Source: Alternaria dauci
Lineage: Eukaryota > Ascomycota > Dothideomycetes > Pleosporales > Pleosporaceae
Length of the DNA: 64,000 bases
Assembly: GCF_042100115.1 (NCBI RefSeq)
Contig: NC_091280.1
Span: 124,001-188,000 of the forward strand
Direction: 5' to 3'
The notes beneath the pieces were generated by a model. The model was not told where the DNA came from. It saw nothing but the letters and a program-made list of their open reading frames with translations, and did not search any database. Positions 21,976-32,647 of this stretch are shown here, in pieces. The stretch's first letter is position 1. The number at the start of each line of letters is the position of its first letter. The position numbers were made by a program, and so were the translations under genes.

Positions 21976-22009
21976 CGGAACTCGAATTCCGCATATTCCG
22001 CATGTTCCG
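21976..22009. promoter_or_regulatory. Triple TTCCGC element with 9-bp pitch plus inverted half-site
   Basis: TTCCG starts at 21987, 21996 and 22005, exactly 9 bp apart, with an inverted CGGAA at 21976-21980. It occupies the divergent promoter between the barrel protein and the alpha/beta hydrolase. This is the clearest instance of the cluster-wide element. Confidence 0.7.
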
Positions 22010-22253
22010 CAACATCCCGGATTATGCACTCAACTGTGCTGCAGAAGTTCCAATTATTGTCATCCAAGAGTAGTGTCTATGCGCCGGCGGCTTGGCTCGG
22101 TGATCGGTAAGGCGCTAACTCCGGGTCCGCTGTTTGGCGTGGAACTGGCCTTGCAGCTTTCCGTATCCTCGGCAGTGGCAACTACACAAGCACTCGATGT
22201 TTTAGTTGATTGCACACCAACCAAAGTACCCAGGTACCATATTCACCGTCATC

Positions 22254-23687
22254 ATGGCGTCTTCAGTACATGACCAATATAGTCGAAGATTTATGATAAT
22301 TCCCGCGACCCATCCTCGTGCCCTACACACCGTCCACAGCCCTGACAGCAGGCTAGATTTGGCGCTGTTTGATTACCATGTCTTCGATGCCGACGAGTCT
22401 GCGCTTACACTCGTACTCACTCATGGAACTTCATTCAACAAGGATCTTTGGCACTTGATCATAGATTTCCTCATCACGTCGCAAGAGCTTCACGGCTTGA
22501 TCCGAAGGGTCGTTGCAATTGACGCTGTGAATCACGGCGACAGCGCTTTGTTGAATAAAGAAAAACTAGGGAAGGCTGCGTTCTGGCCCGACAATGCATA
22601 TGACATCCTTACGACGATTCAAACACTTGGCCTTTCACAGCCTTTGGTAGGCATTGGGCACTCCTTTGGCGGAGGTATCATGTACGCTACTGACGACTAG
22701 TCATCCTACATTGCTGCATCCGCCCACTAATGGTTGAACTCAGGGCGCACGCAGCTCTATTGTCGCGGAGCAGCTTCACTGCCACCATTCTTGTCGATCC
22801 GATCCTATTTGTGATGCCCAAGCAGGATAGAATGGCAGCAGATGCTGCCTTACGCAGGAGATGTGATTGGCCAAGTCTGTAAGTAATACGAACCTGATCA
22901 GCAACTCCATTTCTCATTCTTGGTTTGCACTGGCGATATTGATGGATCGGGCCCAGCGGCGAAGTTCAAGATGCGTTCGCAAGAAGTAAAGGTCTCGCAG
23001 ACTGGCACCCGAAACAGAGGGAAATCTATGCGGTATGTAAGAATTTATTTCCAGCTTCTTGACGACTCTTGCTCGAACGTGTCTCACTATGGAACAGGAG
23101 AAAGGGACTACAGTCGAGTCTCCACAGCTCTCGCTTCGGACATTGAAGACGCCGAAGGAACAAGAAGCAGCGACATACATGTGCGTGCTGACAGATACAT
23201 CCACCAACGTCTGACTGACCATGGCCAATAAGTGCCGCGCCTTTTCCGGGACTTTTAGAGTCACTGCGACGCTCGACAGGCAGATACAATCTTATCTTAG
23301 GAGGCAAAAGCAGAGTCATGTAAGTTTCGTCATCGATGAAGTACAAGAGCGTATAGAAGGTACAAGTGGGCATAACAAAGCACCCTCCTAACATACATGG
23401 TCATCAGAAACGAGCAGCAACGAGTTGAGATTCGTGACGCTGTAGGGGCGACCAAGACTATCCATGTGATCCCAGATGCTGGGCATCTTGTATGTCAGAA
23501 CAAGGCAATAGTTGGAGTGATGGCTGACGACATTGATAGATACCGATGACACATCCTTTCGAGCTCGGTGTGTGCTCATCTACAACGTTCTTAGTACTTG
23601 GCTGATGATAATACAGCGAGACTCATCCAACAGCAACTACTTAGTCTGAGTGCAGATCGTCGAAGCCAACCGTCACATAGACTGTGA
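22254..23687 (+). CDS. Alpha/beta hydrolase (AKT2/toxin-biosynthesis-like), 8 exons
   Basis: Model join(22254..22681,22744..22878,22957..23032,23098..23180,23233..23319,23408..23489,23540..23567,23617..23687), 329 aa, all phases closing. Motifs: oxyanion region LVLTHGTSFNKDLW (HG at 57-58), nucleophile elbow GIGHSFGG with Ser137, and catalytic His in VIPDAGHL; the conserved THPFELA follows. The style matches fungal hydrolases called toxin-biosynthesis or AKT2-like, some of which are peroxisomal. The C-terminus ends HRL, close to but not a canonical PTS1. Exon 7 is a 28-nt microexon. The exon 3/4 boundary is the least certain: the CAG ending at 23097 keeps the conserved frame (LKTPKEQEAATY), whereas the stronger CAG at 23054 does not. 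Confidence 0.8.
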
Positions 23688-24166
23688 CCGGGCAAGGGCA
23701 GGGCGTTGATGGGAAAGTTGAGCAGATAGTTATAATCAGGTATGGCAATTCAGTGTTCCCGCAAACTTCCTATCGAATATAAGCCGCAAATCTTTAAAGG
23801 GCAAAATGCACGTCGTGAAAATTCAGCAACAACCGCTGTTATCGTTTCTTTCTTCCTTATAATTACTCATGTGCGAGCCTGTTGAGCGCCGTTTGGCCCA
23901 GACCGTCCTTGTTCTCGTGGTAACCTTCAACGCCGACTTCTCCGGAGTGCGACGGCTGACGAAGTGTGGGGTATTGCGAGAGGATCCACTGCCGAGGATA
24001 GTACCAAGGTAACCGGCCCGATAGCACCTCCCCGGACTAATTTCTCGCGTAGGAAACGCGGGGGACCCTCTCATATTAGAGCTGCCTGCGCTCTGTCGTT
24101 CATTTACTTGATAGCTCCTGTCTCCGTCCACGAAATAACGCACCGGGCTCACACGCGTCTACAACC
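23688..24166. other. Intergenic region, promoter of the regulator gene
   Basis: No coding sequence. Contains a CTCCGGAG palindrome near 23939 but no 9-bp-pitch TTCCG pair, so the regulator may not be controlled by the same element as the enzymes. Confidence 0.4.
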
Positions 24167-26757
24167 ATGCCACAACAAGATGCCGAATCCTCGTCTATCC
24201 CGGATCGTGACCCACAGCACGCCACCGAAGATGATCGCGGGACATTGAAGCGCAAGCGTTCCAAATACGCGTCGCGAGCGTGTCATTATTGCCAGAGGCG
24301 CAAAATCAAGGTATGCAGCTTCCTCCAGTAGCCAAGGTGAAGTCCCGCTGCGACAACCCCGACTGAAACACGTGTCAAAGTGCGACGGCGCAGATCCATG
24401 TGGTCCATGTTCCCATCGCGGCCAATCATGCCAGAGGCATACCTGGGAAACCGACAAATTCAAGCAACGCCGAAATTCTGGCAATAGTGCATCCGAGTGA
24501 GTCAAAGGGCAGCAATTCTGTATTAGAGTCTGTGATTGACATGTCAGACAGTTCAATGATCAATTTCCTGCTCCGCCGTCTAGTACAACTCGAGGAGCGA
24601 GTTGAACGCTCAGATAGCACCAATGCTGATGAGCAGCCCGATAAGTCATCTGGGTATGCTCCTCAGCAACTACATAGCCCACAAGCCTCGTCTCCGTCAA
24701 CAACATCCCTGTCAAGAGATGCGCGGCAGAGTCAGGGTGTCATATGGGATGATGGCTCACCGTTTGCTGGCGAGATAACGTTGCGATATAGTCTCGAGGT
24801 GATGGAGGAACGGCTCGATAGACTCGGCGTCCATCGCCTTGATCGACCTTCCAGCCCCCCAGCTCAGTCTTTGACGCCCGCGATCTGTCCGAGTACACCC
24901 ACGAAGACTAGTCCTGCATCGCAAGAACACTGGAGACGTACTGGAAACATGCGACAGCTCTTGGATTCCTACGGACTTGTCTTTCAGCTGGGAGACTGGA
25001 AGGCGCAGCTTGAATCGTATTTTGCCGAGGTCCATCCACTGTACCCCTTTCTGATCCCCGCTCAGCTTTGGGACACGTTTAATCATCTATGGGCATCCTA
25101 TTCCTCTAGCACCCCAATGCCGCTTGGCTCGAACCAAGACTTGGAGCTCAGACTTGCCATCGTTTTCTTATGTCTAGCGACGGGCAAATGCACCACGGGC
25201 AATCGCAAGCAAAATGAAGCACGCCATAGTGCAGGATGGACCTTTTACTGTGTAGCTAACGAACTCATCGGTGATCCCCTACATTTGTGCGTGAGTTCAA
25301 GGTCTTCGATGCTGCAACTTCAGACACTGTGTTCAATGGTACGTCTAGTACAACTCCAAGTTCAACGTACGGCAAAGTAACATGTGTACAGGTCGTCTAC
25401 TTGTTTCGATTAGACGCAAACGAAAGAGCCCAGAACGTGCTTGCTCTGGCCGTATCACATGCACACACCCTTGGGATTAATCGTATATCCACAACTGAGA
25501 AGATGACACTCTTCGAAGATGAATCATTTCGCCGGATTTGGTGGTGCATCTACGTTCTTGATCGACGTCTCTGCCTTGAGACGGGCCGCCCATTTCTTAT
25601 CCTCGACATGAACATTGATGCAGCCCTACCATCTGATGTCGATGAAGACTGGCTGTGGATGCATAAGGACTCGACCGTCCCAGCAGCTGACTTAAATCCT
25701 CTGGGATCTACTAAGCTGAGCAACCACCGATCCCCATCGATAGCATACCTAAAAGCTATGATAGGCTATTCACGTATCTCGGGGAAGGTCTGGGAATCCT
25801 TCTATGCCGCGCCGGTTGCGAAACAGCCGTTGAACGAATTACATCGCGAATATGTAGAGCTTTCCCTGGATCAATGGCGCCAAACCTTGCCGCCTGCACT
25901 CATGTGGACCACTCAAGAGCTGCATTCTCTCGAGACTGTACGACCCGACGTTTCTTCTGCTCGTCGGCGCTTTTTACTGTACCTGGTATGTTACTATGGC
26001 TCTCGCCAGTTGAGCGCTTAGCTGACGTCGACCGATGTAGAGATACAACTGGATGAGACTTTCGATCCGGAAGCCCACCTTACAGCAGTACGACCCGAAT
26101 TTGGACCAAAATATCACCTGCATCGGTATCGCAGAGTTGATCATCGCAGGCTTCCTACAATGGCACGAAGAACTGGATATACTCAAATTTCCCCACCTTA
26201 GGTATCTGCTTGGGGCGACTATTGCTTCTCTGAGTATCCTCACAAGCGAGCCTTCCTTACATGAATCTCATGTATCATTAGTTGTCTCCGCTGCTGAACT
26301 GTTGAAACGATCGTGCTATCAAAGCTGGGTTTCTGGAAAGACAACACGGACAATTGCTCGCGTGTACAGCGCCGTGCAGTCAATGCGTCAATTTGAACGA
26401 CCATCTAATTTAAGCGATTTTGAAGCTCCGCAAGATAGCTCTCGAATCGCAGTCGCTCGGAGTATGAAGTCATTGGAAACACGTGTAAAAGGAGATGAGA
26501 ATCGCCCAGAGGCTTCTAGAGCAGCCACGCTGATGTCCCCAGACTCGTCTGATTTCATGCAGACCGCGCAAACTTTGTTAACGTCTGAGTCTGGTATGCT
26601 TGGATCTGTGTCTGATTTCGTCTGGCCAGATTTAAATATGGATGGATTCGACTTTGAGGCAACGCTCCATGGCATGGATAATGGAGAAGAAGCGACAGAT
26701 ACATGGTTAGACAGTTTGTCATTTGCGCCAGTCTTTCCAAATTACCAGCCGTCATGA
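24167..26757 (+). CDS. Zn2Cys6 transcription factor with fungal-specific domain, 5 exons
   Basis: Model join(24167..24310,24381..24496,24552..25338,25392..25985,26041..26757), 785 aa. The binuclear zinc cluster (CX2CX6CX5CX2CX6C) uses Cys39, 42, 49, 55, 58 and 65, with basic QRRKIK in the first loop; intron 1 splits the cluster after the third position's preceding Lys, a common place. A short heptad-like region (FLLRRLVQLEERVERSD) follows and may dimerise. The middle-homology domain (AEVHPLYPFLIPAQLWD, later SFRRIWWCIYVLDRRLCLETGRP) fits the Fungal_trans family. Nuclear, sequence-specific regulator; its position inside the cluster suggests it controls the enzymes through the TTCCG elements (inference). 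Confidence 0.92.
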
Positions 26758-27089
26758 CCGATGACAAGGTGTAAGATCTCTCCAACTTCAATCTGGGGAT
26801 ATATTGCAAGGATACCATCGACATAGATGGGCACTCAGACTCAAAATTATACCTTCTCCTTTATACCTATATTTGAACCGACACCATTTTTTCATCGATC
26901 GATGGCTGAGTCGGATAAGGCTTTGCATATCTCCAGCTGTCCTCAAAATTACCACTATTGTCAACAATAATGCTTATTGCTCTCTCGAAGAGAACGTGGC
27001 AAGCCTACCGCTCACCATCGCTACCATCGTACCGATACTATCCACGTGGACGACTTCTACAAGAACCTGCCTGTCTCCGCTAGGCAGCC
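26758..27089. other. Convergent intergenic region
   Basis: 3' flanks of the regulator and the acyl-CoA ligase; no gene seen. Plus-strand open frames here are the complement of the ligase's last exon and flank. Confidence 0.4.
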
Positions 27090-29055
27090 TTACAGCTTCG
27101 AGCGTCGTCGACTTGCGATTCTCAAACCTATCGCTCTGGCAACGGCTTCATCTTGTTTCACTGGCAAAAGACGGCGCAATACCTTCCCGGAGGGGCTTTC
27201 ACCAAATGCTGTTAGCATATTGTGCTACTGGATATGTATTCGGAAGCGGAAAGGAGGAAGGGATGACGGAACTCACTTCCTAGGTATAGCGTCAAGAACA
27301 TAGATACCGCCGACTATGCGCTTGTAATGAGCAACGCGCTGTTCTACGTAGTGTCGTAGGTCCTCAAGCAGCACAGTATGCGACTCTAGAGGACGATTGG
27401 TTGTGATGTAGCCCACAGGATACTCAGTAGCTTCATCTTCAACAGTTACGCCGCACACCGCTGCATCTGTAACATCAGGATGCGTCAGAAGCAGGGACTC
27501 CAGTTCTGCTGGGGCGACTTGGTTGCTGGGAGAACGTTAGCGATTGTCATTGACACCACCAGAAGCAACGAACGTACCCTTTCACCTTGATAAGCTCCTT
27601 CAAGCGATCAACGAGGAAAACAAACCCCTCATCATTCACATATCCTACGTCTCCAGTTGGAAAGAAGCCATCTTTCGTGAAGACGTCCTCTATCTTGCTC
27701 TGCTCTACATAGCCTTGCATTATATTTGGACCGCGGATCCATAGTTCACCCGGTGCACCTTTTTCGACATCTGCGCATTGAGTCAATAGTATTCCCAACA
27801 CAGTGCTGTAATGGGACTTACCTGCTCCCTGTGCATCGACTACACGCATTTGTATGTTGGGAAGTAGTCGACCGATGGTTCCGGTGACATGGACTTCGCT
27901 CTCGCGCTGAGAGATTATGGACGGGCTAGCTTCGGTACATCCATACCATTGCGTGACAGCGCATCCGACGCGTTTAGCCAGCGCATCAGCTATAGCTGGT
28001 TTCAATGGAGCGGCAGCGTTCATGAGGCACTTGACAGAGCTAAAGTCGGCGCTTGCTGTCAAGGGGCTGCGCAACATTGCCATGGCTATGGGGGGGACTA
28101 CGTTCAAATGTGTAACCCGGTCCCTGCGAATAGACTCCAGCATCTTTGGAAGATCGAAGGAGCGAAAAACCACGATCGGGGCACCCGAACAGATGTACTG
28201 GATGCAAAAGCCGCCAAGTCCGAGGATGTGATAGAAGGGAACGACAAGCGTAAAGACAGTGTCCGGTCGGTACATATCTTCAAGGCAGCGACCTTGTTGC
28301 AGGACGTTTGCGACAACATTCCTGTGAGTCAATTTTACACCCTTGACAAGACCTGACGTTCCAGAACTGAAGCAGATGAAAGCTACGTCCGACTGAAGCA
28401 TCTGTTGACTCCGATGATGTCTCTGGAAGTGTAGGGCATGCTCATCGTGAGCGAGAATATCCAACACGGAATGCGAAGGGTAAATCTGGCTTTGCCCGTC
28501 AAGAACGTGGACCTCTGGTCTCGGAAGATCACCCATCCGACTGAGAGCTGTCTCTAAGCTTTTCACGAGCTCTGCCTGCACCAATACGAACTTCGGATTC
28601 GCCAGTTTCACTGTATGCCGCAACTCCTGCCTCAAAGTCAGCGCATCAACGACGCTATGTTGAACAGCTTGCATACCTCTGGCGTATAAGCAGGATTGAA
28701 AGCGGAAACGACGGCGCCCGCAGCTAGTAGACCGTGTATGATCACTGGATAGTATGTCTGCGAACTCAATAAGTACTACCGCACATGCATCTGACGATGG
28801 AAATCGAACCGTATTGTAGGAGAGGTATGCGACAACATCGCCAGGGACGATACCCAACTCTTGTTGTAGAAAGCCCGCAAACACGCGAATCTTATCCCGC
28901 AGACTGCTGTATGTGTATACGACTTTTCCCGAGTATCCATCGATGATAGCAGGCTTGCCAGGAGCATTGGCTGACCAGTTGCGGTCTAGTACAAGCGTAG
29001 TGATATCCACTTCAGGGATTTCAAAGCCCGCGTTGTAAGGAGACTCGTACAGCAT
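27090..29055 (-). CDS. 4CL-like acyl-CoA ligase with PTS1 SKL, 6 exons
   Basis: Model complement(join(27090..27195,27277..27525,27578..27770,27822..28626,28677..28744,28785..29055)), 563 aa. AMP-binding signature CFSSGTSGLVKGVKLTH (A3), QWYGCTEAS (A5), TGDVGYV (A7), DRLKELIKVKG (A8) and, in the last exon, PRNPSGKVLRRLLP with the A10 catalytic Lys. The chain ends RRRSKL-stop, a canonical peroxisomal targeting signal. It should adenylate a carboxylic acid and load CoA in the peroxisome, the entry step for the acyl-CoA dehydrogenase. Intron 1 is only 40 nt (GTGCGG..CAG), unusually short but required for phase. Intron 3 (27771-27821, 51 nt) is in frame and stop-free. Diverges from the PRISE-type reductase gene. 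Confidence 0.88.
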
Positions 29056-29197
29056 GATGCGGATTTTTTGTTTGAGGAAGTGATCTCGATTGGAACGTGG
29101 CAGGCAGAAGGGAGTGATGGCAGCATGGTATTGTCTCGTCCAGATTGGGGTACAGACTGCTAGGCCAATTGACCGGCGCTAGCAACGGAGATTAGAT

Positions 29198-29233
29198 CGG
29201 AATATGGAGTTCCGCTGGTTCCATGGTGCGGAA
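29198..29233. promoter_or_regulatory. TTCCG/CGGAA element between ligase and reductase
   Basis: TTCCG at 29210 is followed by TTCCA at 29219 (9-bp pitch), flanked by CGGAA at 29198 and 29229 in the opposite sense. It sits in the divergent promoter of the ligase and reductase genes; the second direct half-site is degenerate. Confidence 0.5.
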
Positions 29234-29469
29234 CCAGGTACCCTCAACCCCGCAGTACGCGTTGATTGGCCAAGTTGCCTACTTCCTTACCACACTCCCC
29301 ACATCGTTCCTGCATAATCAACTACAGAAGTGATTATTAACTTGTGCACTTATACCATACCTACGGGCCATTCACAACTTCCGCACATCATACGATCTAT
29401 ACAAAAAACAAGGGCTTACGCAAGATTACCTACTATCGCTTCTTTCAAGAACCAGAGACTCATTCTACA

Positions 29470-30860
29470 ATGTCTCCACTCCCAGGTCGCATCGCTCTCG
29501 TCACCGGCGTCAACGGTATTTCGGGGCACGCGATAGTCGAGCATCTCATTAGTCAGCCTAGATCTGAATGGGCCAAAATTGTTGTCACATCTCGCAAACC
29601 GCTGCCATTTCCCTGGATTGATGATCGAGTGGAGTTCTTCCCACTGGACCTTCTCTGGCCACAGAAAAAGATCGTCGCTGCTATGAAGCCCTACTGCGCC
29701 GACGTTACTCACGCCTTCTTCACTTCTTATGTGCACACGGACAACTTCCCAGATCTGCCAAAGTATAACATACCGTTGTGGAAGAACTTCCTAACAGCTT
29801 TGGAGACAGTCGCAGGCACATCGCTCCAGAGAGTGTGTCTCCAAACTGGTGGGAAACATTACGGCGCACATCTTGGGCCATTGACGCCGGTTCCGTACGA
29901 GGAAGACGGTCAGAGGTATGACGATCGAGGCGAGAACTTCTACTACGTTCAGGAGGATTTCATGTTTGCCCGGCAACGTGAAGCGGCCGCTAGAGGCCAT
30001 CATTGGCATTACAGCATTATAAGGTGAGGAAGCTTTATTGCGAAGTATAGCCCCAAAGGCTAACAACTGTAGACCTAACGGCATAGTCGGTTATACACCT
30101 GCTGCTAATGGAATGTCCGAAGCTATCACGATGGCTTTATACTTTTTGATCAACCGAGAGCTTGGTCAAGTCGCTCAATTCCCAGGTAACCAGTACTTTT
30201 GGGAATGTGTAGACGACTGCTCTAGTGCAAGAGGCATCGCGGACATCTCGGTATGGGCAATGACTCAGGAACACACAAAGAACGAAGCTTTCAATACAGT
30301 TAATGGTGACACTTATACCTGGAAATATACCTGGCCGCGTCTTGCTGCCCACTTCGGCGCCGAGGTAAGATACTATTCTTTTTGTTTGAGACCGTCGAAG
30401 CTGATCTGGTATCAGGCGGGCGGCCCTGCCCAAGGTGGAAGTTCAACTGAAGGAGGTACTACTATGAAGCATTCCTTTCTGATGAGCGAATGGGCAAAAG
30501 ACAAGAGGGAGGTTTGGGACGCTATCGTGGAAAAGTATGGAGGAAAGAAGGAAACATTTGACTGGGGTACATGGTCGTTCTTTGACTGGGCAACAGGGAA
30601 GCACTGGCGTAAGTTCGATGGTAACCTTTGGAAGTATTCTTGTCTAATGAAACCTTCAGCAACGATAAGCTCAATGTCCAAAGCACGGAAATATGGATAC
30701 CAAGGCTATATAGATACCCACGAGTGCTATATCGAGAGTTTCAAAGAAGTGCGTACATTGACCCTCTCTTCGATGCTTTCCGGGCTGACAAGCAATTTAG
30801 TTTGAGAACGCTGGAGCTCTTCCGACTCGCCCCCGAGCGAGGATTTTGGCTCTATTGTAG
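29470..30860 (+). CDS. PRISE-type NADPH-dependent reductase, 5 exons
   Basis: Model join(29470..30023,30073..30364,30416..30608,30660..30748,30801..30860), 395 aa. Cofactor motif ALVTGVNGISGHAI (TGxNGxxG at 12-19), NFYYVQEDFMF containing the catalytic Tyr in the FYYxxED context, and RPNGIVGYTP are characteristic of the progesterone 5-beta-reductase/iridoid synthase-like extended SDRs. It would reduce an activated C=C bond, i.e. an enone or enal. The last intron (30749-30800) is supported by a GCTGAC branch site; without it the protein would end differently within the intron. Introns 2 and 3 (30365-30415 and 30609-30659) are each 51 nt, in frame and stop-free, so retained forms would be translatable. 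Confidence 0.85.
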
Positions 30861-31379
30861 CGCACGCATGGAATTGTGTTTTCCAGCGACTGCTCGGCAC
30901 ATCACTGTGACTTCAAGTCAGCTTGATTCCGCTGCTGTCTTTCGCGTTAGGACGGATCTCATACCAGGCAGTGTTGCTCGTGATCTCTTTGCATATTTCG
31001 AAGGCTTGTGCAGCGTACGGTCTCATTCCATCGACTGAAGTGATTATTCGTGCAGGAGGGCATACTGGCTCAGCGAAGTAGTAATGGAACAAGCTTCTTC
31101 ATAGCAAGTCCGCTCAAACCACTGTTTCCTGGTGGTGAAGCCATCAACCTTCTCATTTCTCCGCTTTCAAGCCTACCTCTGCTGAAGTCTCTCGTACAAC
31201 CCACGCTCTTGTGAGCTTGGACGCGCCTGATGAATGAGTGCAGCATGCTCGGAGTAGCGGCATTGAAAGCAGAACTGCAGTTTTCTGCACGTTGAACGAC
31301 AGCGCGCAGCCCAACCTGACAGTTTCTCCACGCGACCGCCACGATAAGGGGGTCTTCGTGCCCAAACTGTACTAGCGCG

Positions 31380-31690
31380 CGATTTCGGCTCTGATTCGCC
31401 GGGTTCCCTGCATCGTTGGGCTGCGCGTTGTGGGGGCCGATCTCAAGGCTGGCGCTTTTGTGAATGCGAGTCGCAGTGTTGCGGTAGTGATGATGAATCC
31501 CGCTACGAGCTCACAAAATGTCGGTGTTGCGCTGAGCGGGTGTCCCAATGTGAAGGCGTGACATACGGATGATGCTCATGACATGAGTGCGGCAATGGTA
31601 ACGGCGGGGAGCGACGGAAACGCGAGCACGAGTGTGCCCAGTAGAACGATGAGCGGCTTTTTATTACAAAGGCTGCTGATGCGACGATGT
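31380..31690 (+). pseudogene. Remnant of a GH30-type glycoside hydrolase C-terminus
   Basis: One plus frame reads LKAGAFVNASRSVAVVMMNPATS, then GVALSGCPNVKA, an internal TGA, HTDDAHDMSAAMVTAGSDG and SVPSRTMSGFLL. This order resembles the C-terminal beta-sandwich of fungal GH30 endo-1,6-galactanase/glucosidase-like secreted enzymes, where a VKAW-TD-HDMS stretch would be expected; the Trp codon position is now TGA. No upstream catalytic domain is recognisable in the adjacent 300 bases. A truncated, inactivated gene is the simplest reading. Confidence 0.45.
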
Positions 31691-31979
31691 CGGAGCTTGT
31701 CTTGTTGCTGGTAAGGGTGTTGGGAGCGGCGAACAGCCGAGTTGGTGGGGGAGGACTGTGCTTGGCGCTGCCGGATCCGGAACTGCTGCCGCCGGCGTGT
31801 CGCTAACACGGTACCACACATCCTTTCAGCGTCTTTGATTCTTCGAGAAGCACGGATGCGCCCACAACTATTGGGCTGACTCCGCATGCACTTTGCCATA
31901 CACCACTCCAAAATCATTCGGCCCTCGGTGTCAGGAAGCGGCGTCACGAGACATTGTAATCGACACGCGCGTTCTGACG

Positions 31980-32180
31980 TTCATCAACGACCTGAGCCAT
32001 CGCGGCCCTTGTTCAGGGTGCGCACATACTTTAATGGGCTGATGGCGAGTGAGGAGGTGCTTGATGAGGACTCGTACCGGATGAAAGTGAGCGCGCTCCG
32101 CACCTTCGGTGACGGGGAGAAAGTTGACGATTGGGATGTAGTGGAGTCTGCTAGCTTCTCTGTGCAGTACGCGTCGTAGT
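31980..32180 (+). pseudogene. Possible remnant of a secreted protease C-terminus
   Basis: A plus-strand stretch reads RVRTYFNGLMASEEVLDEDS, then YRMKVSALRTFGDGEKVDDW and DVVESASFSVQY before a stop. The ALRxFGD...DWD pattern recalls the last beta-sandwich of fungal subtilase-like secreted proteases. Upstream continuity is lost. Recognition is weak and by memory only; it could be an unrelated beta-rich domain. Confidence 0.3.
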
Positions 32181-32647
32181 AGAGTTGGTGTGTGAGTGGG
32201 GGCTGAAGGATTGCGATCCTTGCACATTCGCTCCCTGCAAGGCTGTCTCGGTCGCAGCCGCCTGGACCGGCGTAGGCATCGCATAAAGTCTACTCGCTTG
32301 TACCTGTATTAGATCTAATCGAAGTCGCTTATTGGTGTGCACCTGCAGTCGCCAAGGTTGTTGCAGCACGACATAGGTAAACCTTGCGAGCCAGGTAATC
32401 GTCAATTACTGAAACTTCGAAAACTGCACGCCTTACCATCCGCGGCACAGACGCCTCAGGCTCTCAGCCTCGCTATCCACGACGACTGAACTTGCGTTAC
32501 CCGTATTGGTAATGACTATGATGTCTCTTCATCATCGTATTGCAGATGTAAGTATGTCTCTTTATGTAGACAAATCGCATTCAGCATCGGATCGTCGTCT
32601 ACACATTACACTCATACGTTCGGATTGCTTTCTGTGCCGCTCATGCG
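32181..32647. other. Intergenic region, promoter of the RTA1-like gene
   Basis: No gene seen; leads into the RTA1-like gene. Confidence 0.35.

Noticed and set aside
21883..22029. Longer N-terminus for the barrel protein
   Set aside because: It would place three TTCCG promoter elements inside the coding sequence and adds residues unlike the family.
26804..27303. Plus-strand ORFs downstream of the regulator
   Set aside because: They are the complement of the ligase's 3' exons and flank, which have clear family motifs on the minus strand.
10252..30860. Assignment as an AK-toxin-like (decatrienoate) cluster
   Set aside because: A CoA ligase and AKT2-like hydrolase are present, but I see no enoyl-CoA hydratase, and the flavin monooxygenases, aldehyde dehydrogenase and P450 do not fit that set.
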